A stretch of DNA of 64,000 bases from Lota lota (taxonomy: Eukaryota; Chordata; Actinopteri; Gadiformes; Lotidae), in the NCBI GenBank assembly GCA_026745465.1, contig JACYXH010000826.1, positions 8,926,224 through 8,990,223 on the forward strand, written 5' to 3'. Positions 51,725-64,000 of the stretch are shown here, piece by piece. The notes under the pieces were generated by a model. It was not told the origin of the DNA. It was given only the letters and a program-made list of their open reading frames with translations, and did not search any database. How positions within the stretch are numbered: position 1 is the first letter of the stretch; every line of letters begins with the position of its first letter. Position numbers and translations under genes: made by a program.

Positions 51725-52850
51725 ACACATCAGTCTGGATATGCAGGGGTCAGACAAGCATGCCCCTCCCCCCAATTCTCCTCCCACAAGTGTCTACAAT
51801 CGATTTGTGCCGTTCATCGGAGATCAGAGGGGACTTTTAAGACTACAGAGGCAAGTTTGTCTATTGTTGGCCAGTCAGACTCAACTGGGCAGACAGCAAA
51901 GATATTTCCCCATACATCACCCTAACTTATATCCTCGCTATCATCTGCAGCTCAGTGTGGATTGTACTATTGGCTTTAATGTCTTCCAAATAAATATGTT
52001 AAACTAGGAACCATTAATGAATTAGTCATATTCATTCCTTTGGACCCACATCCATGGGTTATTAAGATTGTTCCTTTGCACTGAGCAACTATTGACATGA
52101 TAAAGGCTCCCTGGTATTAATTCAATGCAGTTCTGGTAAGGAAACATTTTAATGGTTCATTTAATAGCCTGGTGAGAAAATCTTCCATTTAATAGTCCTC
52201 ATGTGGCTTTTAGTTGAAAAAAAGTAAATTAAATTTTGATGTGATAACTGATTCAGCTATAAAATATACATGCTTTCTATAACACTTTATTTCCTCTATA
52301 GAAAATCTTGGAGTATGAATTTGGAGAAAAGGTGATTTGTTTTATTTATGAGGAAGTGTATCTGTGCAGTGTCAGGGAACAGGTGGTTCAGTGTAATCAG
52401 GAATATTTTAAGATCTTAATATTAATTATTTTAATTTGCTGGGCAGTTCACTTCAGCTTTATTCTTTATTACTCCTTTTAAAGAATTCTTTTCACAAATG
52501 CATCATCACTATAAGAAGCAAATGCTCAAAATGTCCTATTCAACTAGTTTTACAAAGAATGAAATCGGAACCATGTTTGAAGCCAGGTTTGTGAAGTGCC
52601 TGAAAGGAGTTACCATCCTTTACAAAAAATCTGGACTTTTCCCTTCTCGCTCTACTGAAATCATTGTGTGTTTGCAATGGAGATAAAACATGTCAGTCAG
52701 ATGACTCCCTGGCGCACACGTCTATGCTATTGACTCTTTCCTTTGTTCAGCCGCGTCTACTGAAGAATTATGATGGTTAACGAGAAGGTAGCTAACAAAC
52801 AGCGTTGTAAAATAAAGAAAGAAAGTAAGGAAGAAGTAAATGAGCCCAAG

Positions 52851-52883
<33 letters not shown>

Positions 52884-54279
52884 TGTCGGTCTGTGTCTGT
52901 GTAAATGCCACTGTATTCAAAGTGTGTCCACAGATGATGCATTTTGATAGTGATTCCCTGTGATCCCGGCGAACAGAAATGACTCCCCTTTGGAAGAAGA
53001 AGTCGTTTCATTTTAGTTCTAGGGCAACCTCAATGCTCACGTCGATCACACTGTTGCGGATATGACAAGATTACAATAAGGAGGATGTAAATGGACCCTT
53101 TCCACAGGTCGACTATAGTAGGGTAATGTAACTTCCTGTTCCTGTAATTTTAACATTAGATCAGGTTTATGTATGCTTGTCACAGCACCAGCATCAATGT
53201 ATATTAACTAGACGTCTTTGCTGGGGATCTGCCATACCCTAAATCGAATGGCTACAACTGTGTTTTCCATACTGTGAATGAGTCTATGGATAATCTTCCT
53301 TCACCAGTAGTTTCTCTAGCCCTTGCAGTGAACCAACAAGTGCGCCCCCCACCGTGGTGGTGCAGGAGGATTAACCAAACCTCCCCAGATTGCACTCTAA
53401 TAAAGGTTTATAGGCTGCACCTGCAAATTTTAATTTATTATGGACGTGCCCTTATTGAGGTAATTATGATTCTCACTTACTGGCGTGCCACCAACACGAG
53501 TAGCTGCCCATTGCAGCATCTCTAGGTCTTTACCATCGATAATGTTTACGTTGATTTGTGCATCTATCTTTATTGTTGTGTAGGCCTAGCAAAATTATAT
53601 ATTAGTATGTTAATTCAATTCTGATCTCTTTTTTTATTCATCTACTGTCCGTACCTGCGTCTGTGGCACCCAAATATCCCATCTGGGATCATTCTTCATA
53701 TTTTCTCTGAAGAAGTTAAACCTCATCTCTAGTAGCATTCTGTATTCTGTTTGTCTGGCTTTATGAAACATAATATGTCACTTTGTAGCAGATCAAGGCC
53801 ACTCCACAAAGGTGTATTCATCAGAACCTCTGAGTAGCACCGGCGGGCAGCAGGGTGCTCTGTGAACAAGGCCAGGAGAGGTTAGCCTTCAAATTCCAGG
53901 ACAGTACCGGTGGATTCTATAGCAAGGGTTTGTGGTCCTGTGTTTCCTTGCATTCTCATCTGAGCAGCCAACTGGCAGGCCTTTTTTTTTCACTCTCCTC
54001 TTCCCACCTTACGGGCATAGATCTGGTTCAAAATGACCATGATACTGCCAGTGCACCTCTCAACTTTTACCTCAACCGGTATTCTCTGTTACATTCCTAT
54101 CAAACAAGCAATCTTACCACCTCCTCCACATTGAAGAAGAAGAGCTAGCCAAAGTAGAGCATTTCTAATACCTGGTGTGTTTATCGTTCTCAGCTAGACA
54201 TACATCCAGAGCACATCAACAATCCCCAAGGCCCCTTTCTCTCGCTCGTTTTCTCGTTCTTATGGGCACAAGAAACACC

Positions 54280-54306
54280 CCCCCCCCCCCTCCCCCAGGG
54301 TTTAAA

Positions 54307-54345
<39 letters not shown>

Positions 54346-54363
54346 AGGGGGGGGGGGGGGGGG
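54280..54363. repeat. C run, (TG)n and G run in succession
   Basis: C-rich tract at 54279-54297, TG run at about 54309-54343 and G run at 54348-54363. The C and G runs are complementary and could form a hairpin with the TG array in the loop. Confidence 0.92.
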
Positions 54364-54879
54364 TATTGCCACATCTCCTGCCTGGAGACAAATAGTGGAC
54401 ATCTATCCATAGCGGAGTAGGAGGACTCACAAAATACACTCTTATTGGACTCTAATTAAATAGATTATTTAATTGGCCCTCACTCCACTCCTAGTTACCC
54501 AACGACGATGTCACCCGGTCTCCACAGTGATAGGATGCTTTCTAAGTCAAACAGGTAATTAGTGTGGGAGGGACGAAACATGGATGGATTTGATTGGATT
54601 GTGATACATTGAAATAACTCTGTGTTGCGAGGGGGAGCCGAAACATGATATGATATTATTGGTTTGGAGGTTGCGTCTGACAGCGAGCATAAATTAATGT
54701 CATCACCATTAATGTTTTTTCAGCAGTTAATTTGGATGTGAAATAAAAAACCGTAAATATTTGTTCCGAATATTTCACTAGAGATGACAGACCGAGGCAG
54801 CCTTACTCAGTACATGCTTAACGTTTTGATACTAAAAAGCCATCATTGTTCCATGCTGGACTGTCTTCAGCAACTACAG

Positions 54880-55330
54880 AGCTGCAGCAGAGCCACCAGA
54901 GCAGCTTCAAGTGGCAACTGTAAAGTTTCATTCAGCCAAAAACAGCCTTTTCTGTGAAAGGAGCAAATTCCTGGAACTTGCTACCTGATCACTTGAAATT
55001 GGCTGCAAACGTAAACATTTTTAAGAGAGTTACCAAATCCTGGTTAAGTCACCAACAAACCTGTACTCAAGTCTGTTACTACTAAATGTGTTTTATTGTA
55101 TCTTGTTGCACTTAATTGATCTTCTTTTTACCTTGTGATTTATTGTATCTCCCTGTACTCAGTTTACTTTCTTTTTAGCTCACTGTTTTTATGTCTTTTA
55201 TCTTCCTTCTAGGGACAGGTGTTGCAAATTAGCATCCGCTAAAAGCACTATGATGCTTGCATTGGATAGCTGTTCTCAGTCTATGTACACTGTATCTGTC
55301 CCTATCAAATACACCATAAATAAATAGTGA
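54880..55330 (+). mobile_element. 5'-truncated non-LTR retrotransposon (LINE) 3' end
   Basis: From 54945 to the stop at 55083-55085 the plus strand encodes TAFSVKGANSWNLLPDHLKL, then AANVNIFKRVTKSWL, a typical C-terminus of fish LINE ORF2 proteins (consensus near AFSVKGAKLWNSLP..LK....FK..LK.WL). The frame is closed by a stop just upstream at 54921, so it is dead. About 240 bp of 3' UTR follow, ending with an ATAAATAAATA tail at about 55316-55326. The left boundary is uncertain. The exact clade is not assigned. Confidence 0.75.
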
Positions 55331-56314
55331 CTTGTGGGTTGTGGGTTCTGCAAATCCTCACTGCACTTCAGCAGGACATGTGTTAAAGTGGACCTGAACC
55401 AGGGCTGTCAGAGTGAATACAGACAGACACAATATTATCCTTGGAAAAAACAACCTGAAAGTGTAGGAGGCCAGGCTAATGATGAATATAATCCACACTT
55501 TCCTATCCTCATTTGTGCTTGGAACCCATTATATTGAACCGGTTTTGTCCATTTGTGTCAGAGCACCTCTGCCCACCGATGGAAAAGAAGGTCAAGGATG
55601 TGGCTTCTTTGACAGGCGGAGGTTGTGAGGTCACCTTTCTGGTCTGGGAATCATTCATGTTTCAATAAAGTACAAATACTCTCTCTCTCATATATATTCA
55701 GTAAATGCACGGTATATCCTGCATATACATAGACCAGTGGGTTAAAACACTAGTATAACCAATGGACGGCCGCATGCTCAGAACATCTTTCCCTGCTCTG
55801 AGCCCTGAAGCTGAACCTGAAGGAGACGAGAAGATAAAGGTTCCAGCCGCCGTAACTTGGTTTCCTAAGAAATTTTCATTTCAAGGACACAATTCCCATT
55901 CTGCCCCAAACTCCATTTTAAGGATGGAAATCAGTATGGGAGGATGGAAAAACCCTAACCTGATACTAAACACCATGTTGCATTTTAATTTTTTTTTTGT
56001 TTGTGCAGCACCATTTTGTACTTCACATTGAATGACTAGATCAACTGGGGTTTCTATTTAGAGAGCACAATGGATGGTTAGAAATAACCAGCCAGGACTG
56101 ACCGATGTGCATATCAGCGGTCGGTGAATGCCCCTGATAGGAAGAGACGGGCCTGCCGTGGGCAGCATGCTCCTCCAGAGCAAGTGAACCAGGGGACGAG
56201 TGCAGGTGATCTATGCCATCACACAACTGGTAGTGGACACAACAATGGTGTATGTACACAATAAAATACAGTTATGCATGCTCTCTCTGATACACATACC
56301 CACGCGAACTGTCT

Positions 56315-56316
<2 letters not shown>

Positions 56317-56387
<71 letters not shown>

Positions 56388-56395
56388 CCCCCCCC

Positions 56396-56426
<31 letters not shown>

Positions 56427-56460
56427 ATACACAAACGGTCACACACATACACACACACAC
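56317..56460. repeat. (CA)n-(C)25-(CA)n compound repeat
   Basis: CA run 56317-56386, pure C run 56388-56412, then interrupted CA repeats to about 56460. Confidence 0.95.
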
Positions 56461-56816
56461 AGTCATTATTTGTCACCATGGATAAATGTCCTTCTAGCGA
56501 GGACCGTAACCCTGGACAACGAATCACAAGTGACTGTTGAGCTGCAGGCCAGTCAATCTCCAAGCACACACTAAAGGGTAGTGTGTGCACACACATAAAC
56601 ACAAGCACACACAACATACCTGCATGCATACATTTCAGCAGGAACACATCGCAATACAGACCAAGTGTGCCAACACACACATAGACACATGGTTGTTGAA
56701 GTCAGAATAGAGAACAGCAAGAAGAAAAGTGTGCACCACATAATGGAATATTGAGAGGTCTTGGATAGAGTGGACAGGTTCAGGAACCTGACTGATTTAT
56801 TTGACACTTAACAAGA

Positions 56817-56922
<106 letters not shown>

Positions 56923-56990
56923 ACAGATTACTCTACAAAGGTATGTCACGGTACAAGGTATGGTAGGTCTTTGCATCGCATTTGCAATCA

Positions 56991-57332
56991 TTAAAGGTGC
57001 CGTAGGTAAGATTTGGCCGTTTTAAAGAGAGAGAGAAGGAAAGAGCAAGAGAAGAATATTTTGAAACTAAACAACCTACAGAAATTTCCCTCTTTACGTT
57101 TCTCCCAATATTGAGAAGGTTTAGCATTTCACGCAACAGTGATTGACAGGCAAGATGGATTTCCCTCACCAATCATGAAAGAGATGCCCTGATTGGTCTA
57201 AAATCAAAATTGGCTCATCAAGAGGCAGGGGTTGTCATCTCGGAACAGACAATCTTACAACACATTTCAAACACCAATTGCTGACGGATGACATTTCCAA
57301 CCAAAAATAAATCTTACCTACAGCACCTTCAA
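56991..57332. mobile_element. MITE with 24-bp terminal inverted repeats
   Basis: The left end TTAAAGGTGCCGTAGGTAAG plus ATTT (56991-57014) is the inverted complement of the right end (57309-57332, ending GCACCTTCAA) with two mismatches in 24. The element is 342 bp and has no coding capacity, so it is a non-autonomous DNA transposon. The TTAA at the left edge and TCAA at the right suggest an original TTAA target site, as in piggyBac or Kolobok groups. That class call is inference. Confidence 0.85.
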
Positions 57333-57922
57333 ACCTTATATTTTAAATGACATTGATTTGCATCAATTTAAGCCAATGTAGCAAGGTCCATGCTACACGC
57401 CACCTAGGTGGCTGCCACACTCCACCTAGGTGACTTTTATTGGGCTCCTCAAGACAAAGGATGTAGGGTGGTGTTTTTGAAGCTGGTTTATTGTAAGGTT
57501 TGTAGGTAATGATACATGGCCTAGTGCACCATATTGCCATGCAGGAGATCTCTCTGAGTGTGTTTGATGATGGCTGGTTTAACCTGTGCACACTGATTAC
57601 TCAATGTGCAACAGGTGTGTAGCCTCATCCAGCCCCAGAGTCCAATCAGACTCGGCCAGGTGAGGCTGCTTAAACCAGCCATCATCCACACACACTCCCA
57701 CAGCCATCTTTAGCTTAATAAAAATGTCCCAGTCCAAGTTCACAGGTATGGACCCCTCGCCTCTCGGCCCGGACCAAAGCGATGGGGTTGTGAATGCAGC
57801 GGTTAGTGAGACGACACTGTAGGCACACCAGCTGTGGCCTACTGGTATGCCCTCCATCTATCCATCCCTCCACCACCTCGGTAGCCCAAACACATGCTAA
57901 GCAGGCCACTGTCCCCGGTGCA

Positions 57923-57948
57923 CCCCCCCCCCCCCCCCCCCCCCCCCC
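57923..57948. repeat. (C)26 homopolymer
   Basis: Pure C run followed by ACCCCCCTCTCTC. Confidence 0.95.
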
Positions 57949-58391
57949 ACCCCCCTCTCTCACATTCAGCTGCAAATGAGCCCTGGGCTCTGTGCTGTTT
58001 GATGTGACACATACTGAGGATGAATTCTCATTTGCACAGGTCACTGTGAGCAACTCCGAAGTGTCATGTGTAGTCAGCTCCTTGAGTGTATAGGTTTATA
58101 ATACATACTAAGTAATATCAATAAGATGCATATGAACCACCCAGGTGCACGTGCATGCACGCAAACACACACACAATTTGTTTTGAAAAGTTGGACAGCT
58201 CTCCTCAGAAACAGGTCGAACAGCACACACTGAATCCTAGTATTTCAGAAATGATTGTTATGAACTATTACTTTCAAACTGAAATTATTTTTAAACTAAA
58301 AAAACAGCTTGTTTGACCCCACATAGCCATCATTTAAAAACTAAATCACAGACACACACACGGACACACAACAGCACACGCACAAGCACAC

Positions 58392-58432
<41 letters not shown>

Positions 58433-58510
58433 TAAAAAGAGAGTGACATGCAGGATCTGTGTCTTAACAAGAGACGGCCCATCTCACAGAGACATGTGGT
58501 TCTCCTGGGT

Positions 58511-58527
58511 GGGGGGGGGGGGGGGGG
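58511..58527. repeat. (G)17 homopolymer
   Basis: Pure G run between TCTCCTGGGT and TCATCTGGGAT. Confidence 0.92.
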
Positions 58528-58649
58528 TCATCTGGGATAGTGGATGTGGAGTGACTGCTGGGCTGCAGGCGGCCTGTTAGTCTGAAGCAGGTAAACCAGG
58601 AGAGGAACACAGGTACACACAAGTGCACATGTGGACAAACATGCAGGTA

Positions 58650-58694
<45 letters not shown>

Positions 58695-58760
58695 ATATAC
58701 ATATACATATACACACTTCGACACACACACACACACACAAACACATACACATTCACACAG

Positions 58761-58799
<39 letters not shown>
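58650..58799. repeat. Interrupted CA/TATACA compound repeat
   Basis: CA run 58650-58688, ATACACATATACATATACAT segment, then CA-rich DNA with a second CA run at about 58764-58799. Confidence 0.93.
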
Positions 58800-58800
<1 letters not shown>

Positions 58801-60249
58801 TTACCATAGAAACAGACAAATGTATACTGCATGTACACAAACATGGTTACATACATGCGTCCACACACTCACTCCCATTCAGAAAAGAGCCTACAGTCAG
58901 TATGCTGCTTGTTGTGTCTGTGCTGCGACAGAACATATAATATGTTCAGGAAAAAGTTCTGTTCCATCAGGTTGTCATATTCTAAGAGGAGTACACATAT
59001 GTAGGGACTCTCACATGCACACTTCCACTCTCAGACAAATGTATACATCACACCAATACATGCATTAATACCTCTTGCACACTCTACCATTTCATTTTTG
59101 AGCAGCATGCAGCAGCTGTAAGCAAGGTCAAAGAATAGATCTAAAATGGAAAGGCCAGATAAGGAATGTGTGCATAGTCAGGCAGAAGACAAGCAAGCAA
59201 ATCCTTTTGCTTTTGAGACTCAGCTTGAGAGCCATTCAAGTTGCTACCACGGAAACCGGCCGAACCAGTCGCCACTGGCTGTAACGTGAGCCAACAAACG
59301 CATTATTCGGGACGGAACACAGTGGGACCTGGTGCAGTTCTGCCTCTTTTTTCCCCCCTAGTAAGCATTCAATAAGGTTTGACTGAGCGGCCGCTGCTGG
59401 GCCCGGTTCACCGCTACCTGCCAACCGGCCCGGGGTCGCTGTATCAGACCAGCTGGACCTCCACAGACACACAAATGAGTCCAGGGCATTAAGCATTAGC
59501 GATCGTGTTTCTCATTGACCCGCTGGTCAGTTAGAGGTTTTGCTTTGATTGGAGCCCACAGAGCTGCACCCAGCTACTATCGACCGCCTCTAAATGGGTA
59601 CAACTGTGAAACTGTTAAACACAAACACAGAGAATTATTCTCTGTCCCAGACGGTATGGGTTTTGAACACACATGATGATGGATTGCTATGACTTTATCA
59701 TGCAACCTCTAAGGAGGCTATGCTAAGATGCTAATACTGGTGGAGGATAAAAGTAAATGGACCACCGCTTTTGTAGCGGTTTCCCTCTAATGCCGTGGCT
59801 AAAGAGGTGTTGACTGTGACCCATTGATGTCCTCATTAGACGCAGCCTACTGAGCAACCAGGGGACTGCTAATGCACTCGTCATTATGTGGTTGGATGGG
59901 GGCGCCGATGGCCAATATTTGTGCGTGACTTTTTTCATACCTAAAAATATAGATAAAACCACAAGAGATGACAGACACGCAAACAAAAAGCAACATACAG
60001 TTTCAGTCTGCTGTTCAATTTGTTGAGCCCTGTGCTGACTTTGTGTGTGGCTGAATTAGTAAACAGCAAAAGGGTTTGTTATTCGCAATGCAGTGACACG
60101 ACAAGACGACAAGATAATGTTGTAAAAAAAACACGGTCATTCTTTATGTCAATATGAAAATGTTCAAGGCTTGTTTCTTTTGAAATAAGGGGGGAATTCT
60201 TGAATTTAATTTATCATATTTGTTATATATGTATTTAAGTGTGTGCGAG

Positions 60250-60262
60250 CATGTGTGTGTGT

Positions 60263-60322
<60 letters not shown>

Positions 60323-60338
60323 GTGGGCGTGTGTGTGT
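60250..60338. repeat. (TG)n microsatellite with interruptions
   Basis: TG run with single-base variants (TGTA, TGCG, GGCG). Confidence 0.95.
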
Positions 60339-60886
60339 GAATTGTTTGTTGTCATTCAGTATCATTGCTAAGTCACCCTTCTAGTTTCTTCTGTTGCTTG
60401 CTTGATTGGGGGCAGCACACCTTGCTTTCTATTCAAACTGCTGCCTGAGGACACACGTGAAAAGTCAAGAGACGGCAGCCATGCTGCTAAAATGCGGACG
60501 GCTCAAAGTTCCCAAGGCTATCAACTGTTGTTTCAAATGAAAAGCCTTTCTTTAGCATACGGTGGAAGTCACGGTAAAGACTGTGTAGACTAAGCCCAGC
60601 AAACATAATTAGTTGCTTAGGGACCTGTTGTCAGGTAGAGCATTTGTGTCCAGACAATTCAAATAGACTCCCCCCCGAAGCCCGTCTTTCATCGATTTCA
60701 AGGGTAGCATCCGCATGAGACAATCATTAGCAGACGTCACAAAGGAATGAATATCTAAAGTCCTTGCTGGCGCTGAAAGACCACTGATACTGACCGAAGG
60801 AACGGAGGACCGTGATGGAAGAAAGAAACAGACAACCCCTCCTGAAGATACAACTTGAAACAAAGACGGAGATAGAAACCCCTAGA

Positions 60887-61128
60887 CTAGAGATAGAGAA
60901 AGAGAGAGATATAGAGAGACAGAGACAGACAGACAGAGAGAGAACGGAGATAGAGAGAGAGACATAGAGAGAGAGAGAGGAGACAGCGAGAGGGAGAGAG
61001 AGTGAGAGAGAGTGGAGACAGAGAGAGCTAGAGAGAGAGGAGACAGAGAGCGAGAGAGAAAGAGGGAGAGAGAGAGACAGAGTATAAGAGAGAGCAGAGA
61101 TAGAGAGAGCCGGAGCGAGAGAAAGAGG
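60887..61128. repeat. GAGA/GACA/GATA-rich purine block
   Basis: About 240 bp almost entirely of GA, GACA, GATA and GGAG words on the plus strand. It yields Ser/Leu-rich antisense open frames that are not genes. Confidence 0.92.
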
Positions 61129-62394
61129 CCTTGGGGAAAAGAACCAGTGCAGGGGACACATTAAGAGAGAAAGGGCTCCGCGACAAGCCTCTTTTGGGGT
61201 GCAGTGGGCTGTGAGACAGGTCCATTCAGCCCCTCGTCCTCGCACTGTGTCCCACCACGCCTGAGCGCCCTCACCGGGGCAGCGGCGCTGGCCGCGGACC
61301 CCAGAGTCAACCAGTCGACTCCGCTGAAGCGCCGGAGAACGGGTAGCGACTATAGGGGGTAGGGGGTGGTGGTGGGTGGTGTGGTGTTTGGTGGGGGGGG
61401 GGGGGGGGCGTGTACGGACCTGCCACACCAAAGGGATCACGCCGGCCAGCCAAGAATATTAATTGCTTTTAAATGAAGTGGAAGTCTCTTTATTGGGTGT
61501 CTGGTGTTGGTTTGTTATCTGCGCACTGAAAGGGACCCCTCGCTCTTTGGTCTCGCCGCCTTTGAAAGGAGCAACTGACTCTGGATGAGGTCATTGATCA
61601 GCAGGAGCTGCTTTCTCCCTGTGGGTTTTTTTTGTGTGTCCTGCCCCCTTTAACCGCCCCACTATTGTGCCCAACCAGATCCGTCCACAATGCGCCGCGG
61701 TCAATAAACATATCTGCTAATGCCTTGTCCCGAGTTTGCTTAGTAGCTTCTGTTTAACAATTGAGATAATGCAGTAAAGCGGCCATGTTTTTTTTAACAG
61801 ACTAAGCAGTTGAAGTGTACTTCATCCTGAAGACGATCTGGCTGTGACTCTATGGGTAGTGTCATAGACAGTAATCTGGATATGGGTGTGCTTAAAATGG
61901 GGGTGATGTCAGGTGAACATCATCTAGAAACATTTAAACCAGCTAACTTTCTCACTGGATCAACATTTTTTTAATCTCACCATTTTCTTTTAAAGATCTG
62001 CCCATGCCTCAATCAACAAGAGACTAAATCGATTTTGCAGAAAATATATATTCTATGGTGGATAACAACAATATATTAAAGGAAAATAAGTGAAGGACAA
62101 GCTTTTCACTCTATTGTAACTATTTTCTTGAATATTTTGTATGTTCATGTTTCCATTCCCAGATGACACAGACTCACTTTTACAGTTAAGAATGTGAAGA
62201 AGAACCCATACTGCTGACTTCCTACCAGTGAATAACATCATCTGTAATTAGGTGATTATTCAATAAATGTTGGACTGGTGGAGAGGAAAAAATATATAAT
62301 TTCCTCTTGTGAGAAATCCTGAACTAATGTATTTCCACCTGCATGTCCCATCACAGGCCGACAGTGACTCGTGTAGCTTAAAAGCTGGGTACAG

Positions 62395-62422
62395 TGTGTG
62401 TGTGTGTGTGTGGTGTGTGTGT

Positions 62423-62470
<48 letters not shown>
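62395..62470. repeat. (TG)n microsatellite with interruptions
   Basis: TG run with a GG and a TA interruption; more TG-rich and G-rich DNA follows at 62540-62760, including a G run near 62750-62759. Confidence 0.94.
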
Positions 62471-64000
62471 ATCCGTACGTGAGTATGCCCACCCAATCCT
62501 TTGGTCTGCACTGATCACTGCACTGCCCAGGCTGGCCAGTGCGTGTGTGTGTGCGTGTGTGTGTGTGTGTGCGTGTGTGATGGGGAGTGTGCGTGGAGGG
62601 GTGCGGTGGGGTGGGGTGGGGCAGGGGACTGCGGACGGAGGATATTATCTGTAATTCCCTCTGCTGTCTCCCTTTAAAAAAAAAGGGGTGGTGGTGATGG
62701 TGTGTGTGTGTGTGTGTGTGTGGGGGGGGTGGGGGGGGAGTGTGGGAGGGGGGGGGGGGACAGGCGCCTAACAAAGGCCTTTTGCCAGATAGCTCATGGC
62801 AGGAAGACGGTGCTAGGATTTCACAACGCCGTGAATAAGGTAAGATATTAATCCAGCGGAGAGAAGAAAAAGATGCTACAGGTTGCTGGCTAAGATCCCT
62901 TTGTGAGAGTATTTCTTTGTGTGATGCTGTCTAGCTCATGAATAGCCCGTCTTCCTCACACTCGGCCCATTGAAAAAATTGGCTTCTAAATACATGCTAT
63001 TAGAATATTTGTATGGATGACTAATAAGTTATTAGTTGCAATTACTGGTCATCTATTAGTCTGGTATAATAGACTGATTAGGCAGTGGCCCTTTTAACTT
63101 CTGAAGAAGTAATTTGGGAGGCAGCCTACCTTTGACGAGGCAAAGAAAGGGCTACCTTTATTCGGACCATATCTCGCTATTGTACTAAGAGACATGTTAT
63201 AATGGGATTGCTGGGGACGGCGGCAGATTGATAAAATCAATGGCGAGCGAATCATTTTGGTGCCATTGTCTGCATAATTCACAGGGACACGAGATGAGAG
63301 GCGGGTGAGAGGGCACTTAAAACAGGACGGATGGTGTATAATCTTGTATGCATTATAAAACCTAAACTTGATGTACATCCTTTGACGAGAAAACACGGAC
63401 GCGACACACGGTTCCATCAGCGTGTCGTCATTGTGCGAAATGAGCACATTCTTAAAATGGATGCCCATCTCAGGCATGAGATGTTCCCCAAGGTAATGTC
63501 ACATCTACGATGTGGGCGACCTGTGTTTGAACCCTGGGAAATTGAAAGCACACCTTTGCAGCACAGGTAGGACTGGTCCTTTGTCAAAGACGATGACAAA
63601 GTTCACACTGAGTTTCTCAGGGTCGCGCCATTGTCCCGGAATGCGCCGTCTTGTCCTCGCCAGTCTTTCATTAGAGAGAACAGTGCCGAGGTAACTGGTC
63701 ACAGAGCTGGAATACAGTGGCATAGAATTCTATCTCCTACATTATGAATGAGATATTGTTGCTTTTTTTTTAACTGACAAGAACCCTGTGTGGTCTACTG
63801 ACAATCCTTATCTTATATAGACATTTAAACATGCATAGTGAGTGTGGTCCAAAACAATGCAATATTTTCAATATAGGTTTATCAAAAGGTTCAACCAAAA
63901 GAAGAACTTGATATTTAGCTGTACAATGCGTTCCATTCTGCAGCTAAACAAGGACACCTCCACGTTTATACAGTAGGACCATCTCTCTTCAAGGAATAAA

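Larger units (their letters stand above)
50101..54880. other. Gene-free region downstream of prdm13
   Basis: No coding exon supported. It contains a 28-bp near-perfect palindrome (50696-50723), a CA array (51643-51722), a TG patch (52854-52882), C and G runs beside a TG array (54280-54363) and a non-repetitive stretch at 54430-54740. Human PRDM13 is followed by MCHR2; no receptor-like open frame is present here. Confidence 0.55.
57333..64000. other. Gene-free right end of the window
   Basis: No coding exon supported in 6.7 kb. It contains C and G runs, CA/TG arrays, a 240-bp GAGA-rich block and several non-repetitive stretches (59480-59600, 59720-59930 and 62940-63330) that could be conserved noncoding elements. 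Short open frames show no domain. Confidence 0.5.

Noticed and set aside
60727..61440. A 237-codon Ser/Leu-rich minus-strand frame
   Set aside because: It is generated by the GAGA-rich purine block and has no domain or splice context.

Overview
The window is vertebrate nuclear DNA, almost certainly from a ray-finned (teleost) fish. The evidence is split genes with GT-AG introns, fish-type SINE, LINE and MITE remnants, and a gene order (usp45, tstd3, prdm13) that matches human 6q16. It is unusually rich in long CA/TG microsatellites and in pure G or C runs. A gadiform (cod-like) fish would fit that repeat load, but this is only a guess.

Layout. Positions 1-400 hold an interspersed repeat that ends in four tandem copies of a hairpin-bearing unit. 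Positions 1818-28912 (minus strand) carry a complete usp45 gene. I resolved 17 coding exons by splice signals and reading phase, giving 817 codons with the ubiquitin-protease Cys, His and Asp residues intact. Positions 28913-30001 are the head-to-head interval shared with tstd3. Positions 30002-31163 (plus) carry tstd3, a small rhodanese-domain protein of 177 residues in four exons. Positions 33500-38558 (plus) encode an 896-residue intermediate filament protein in 11 exons; about half of it is a Gly/Met-rich repetitive tail inserted before a vimentin-like C-terminus. Positions 44619-49444 (plus) carry prdm13, a PR-domain zinc-finger transcription factor of 615 residues in four exons. The rest (38.8-44.5 kb and 50.1-64 kb) shows no gene. 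It holds microsatellites, a truncated LINE end, a MITE and several non-repetitive stretches that could be regulatory elements of prdm13.

How the genes relate. They form a conserved neighbourhood, not a pathway. usp45 and tstd3 are divergently arranged and probably share a CpG-type promoter with an NRF1-like half site and a CACGTG box. The filament gene has a TATA box, which suggests tissue-restricted expression, and it sits where human ccnc lies. prdm13 is a developmental regulator flanked by gene-free DNA on both sides.

Most notable observations: the Gly/Met tail of the filament protein; a 43-bp unit containing its exon 1 splice donor, repeated four times; three places where simple repeats or tandem duplications supply or abut usp45 splice or start signals; a 340-bp recent tandem duplication; a cluster of the palindrome TAGGCCTA around prdm13; and the hairpin array at the left edge. 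I found no prokaryote-style system, CRISPR array or intact mobile element.
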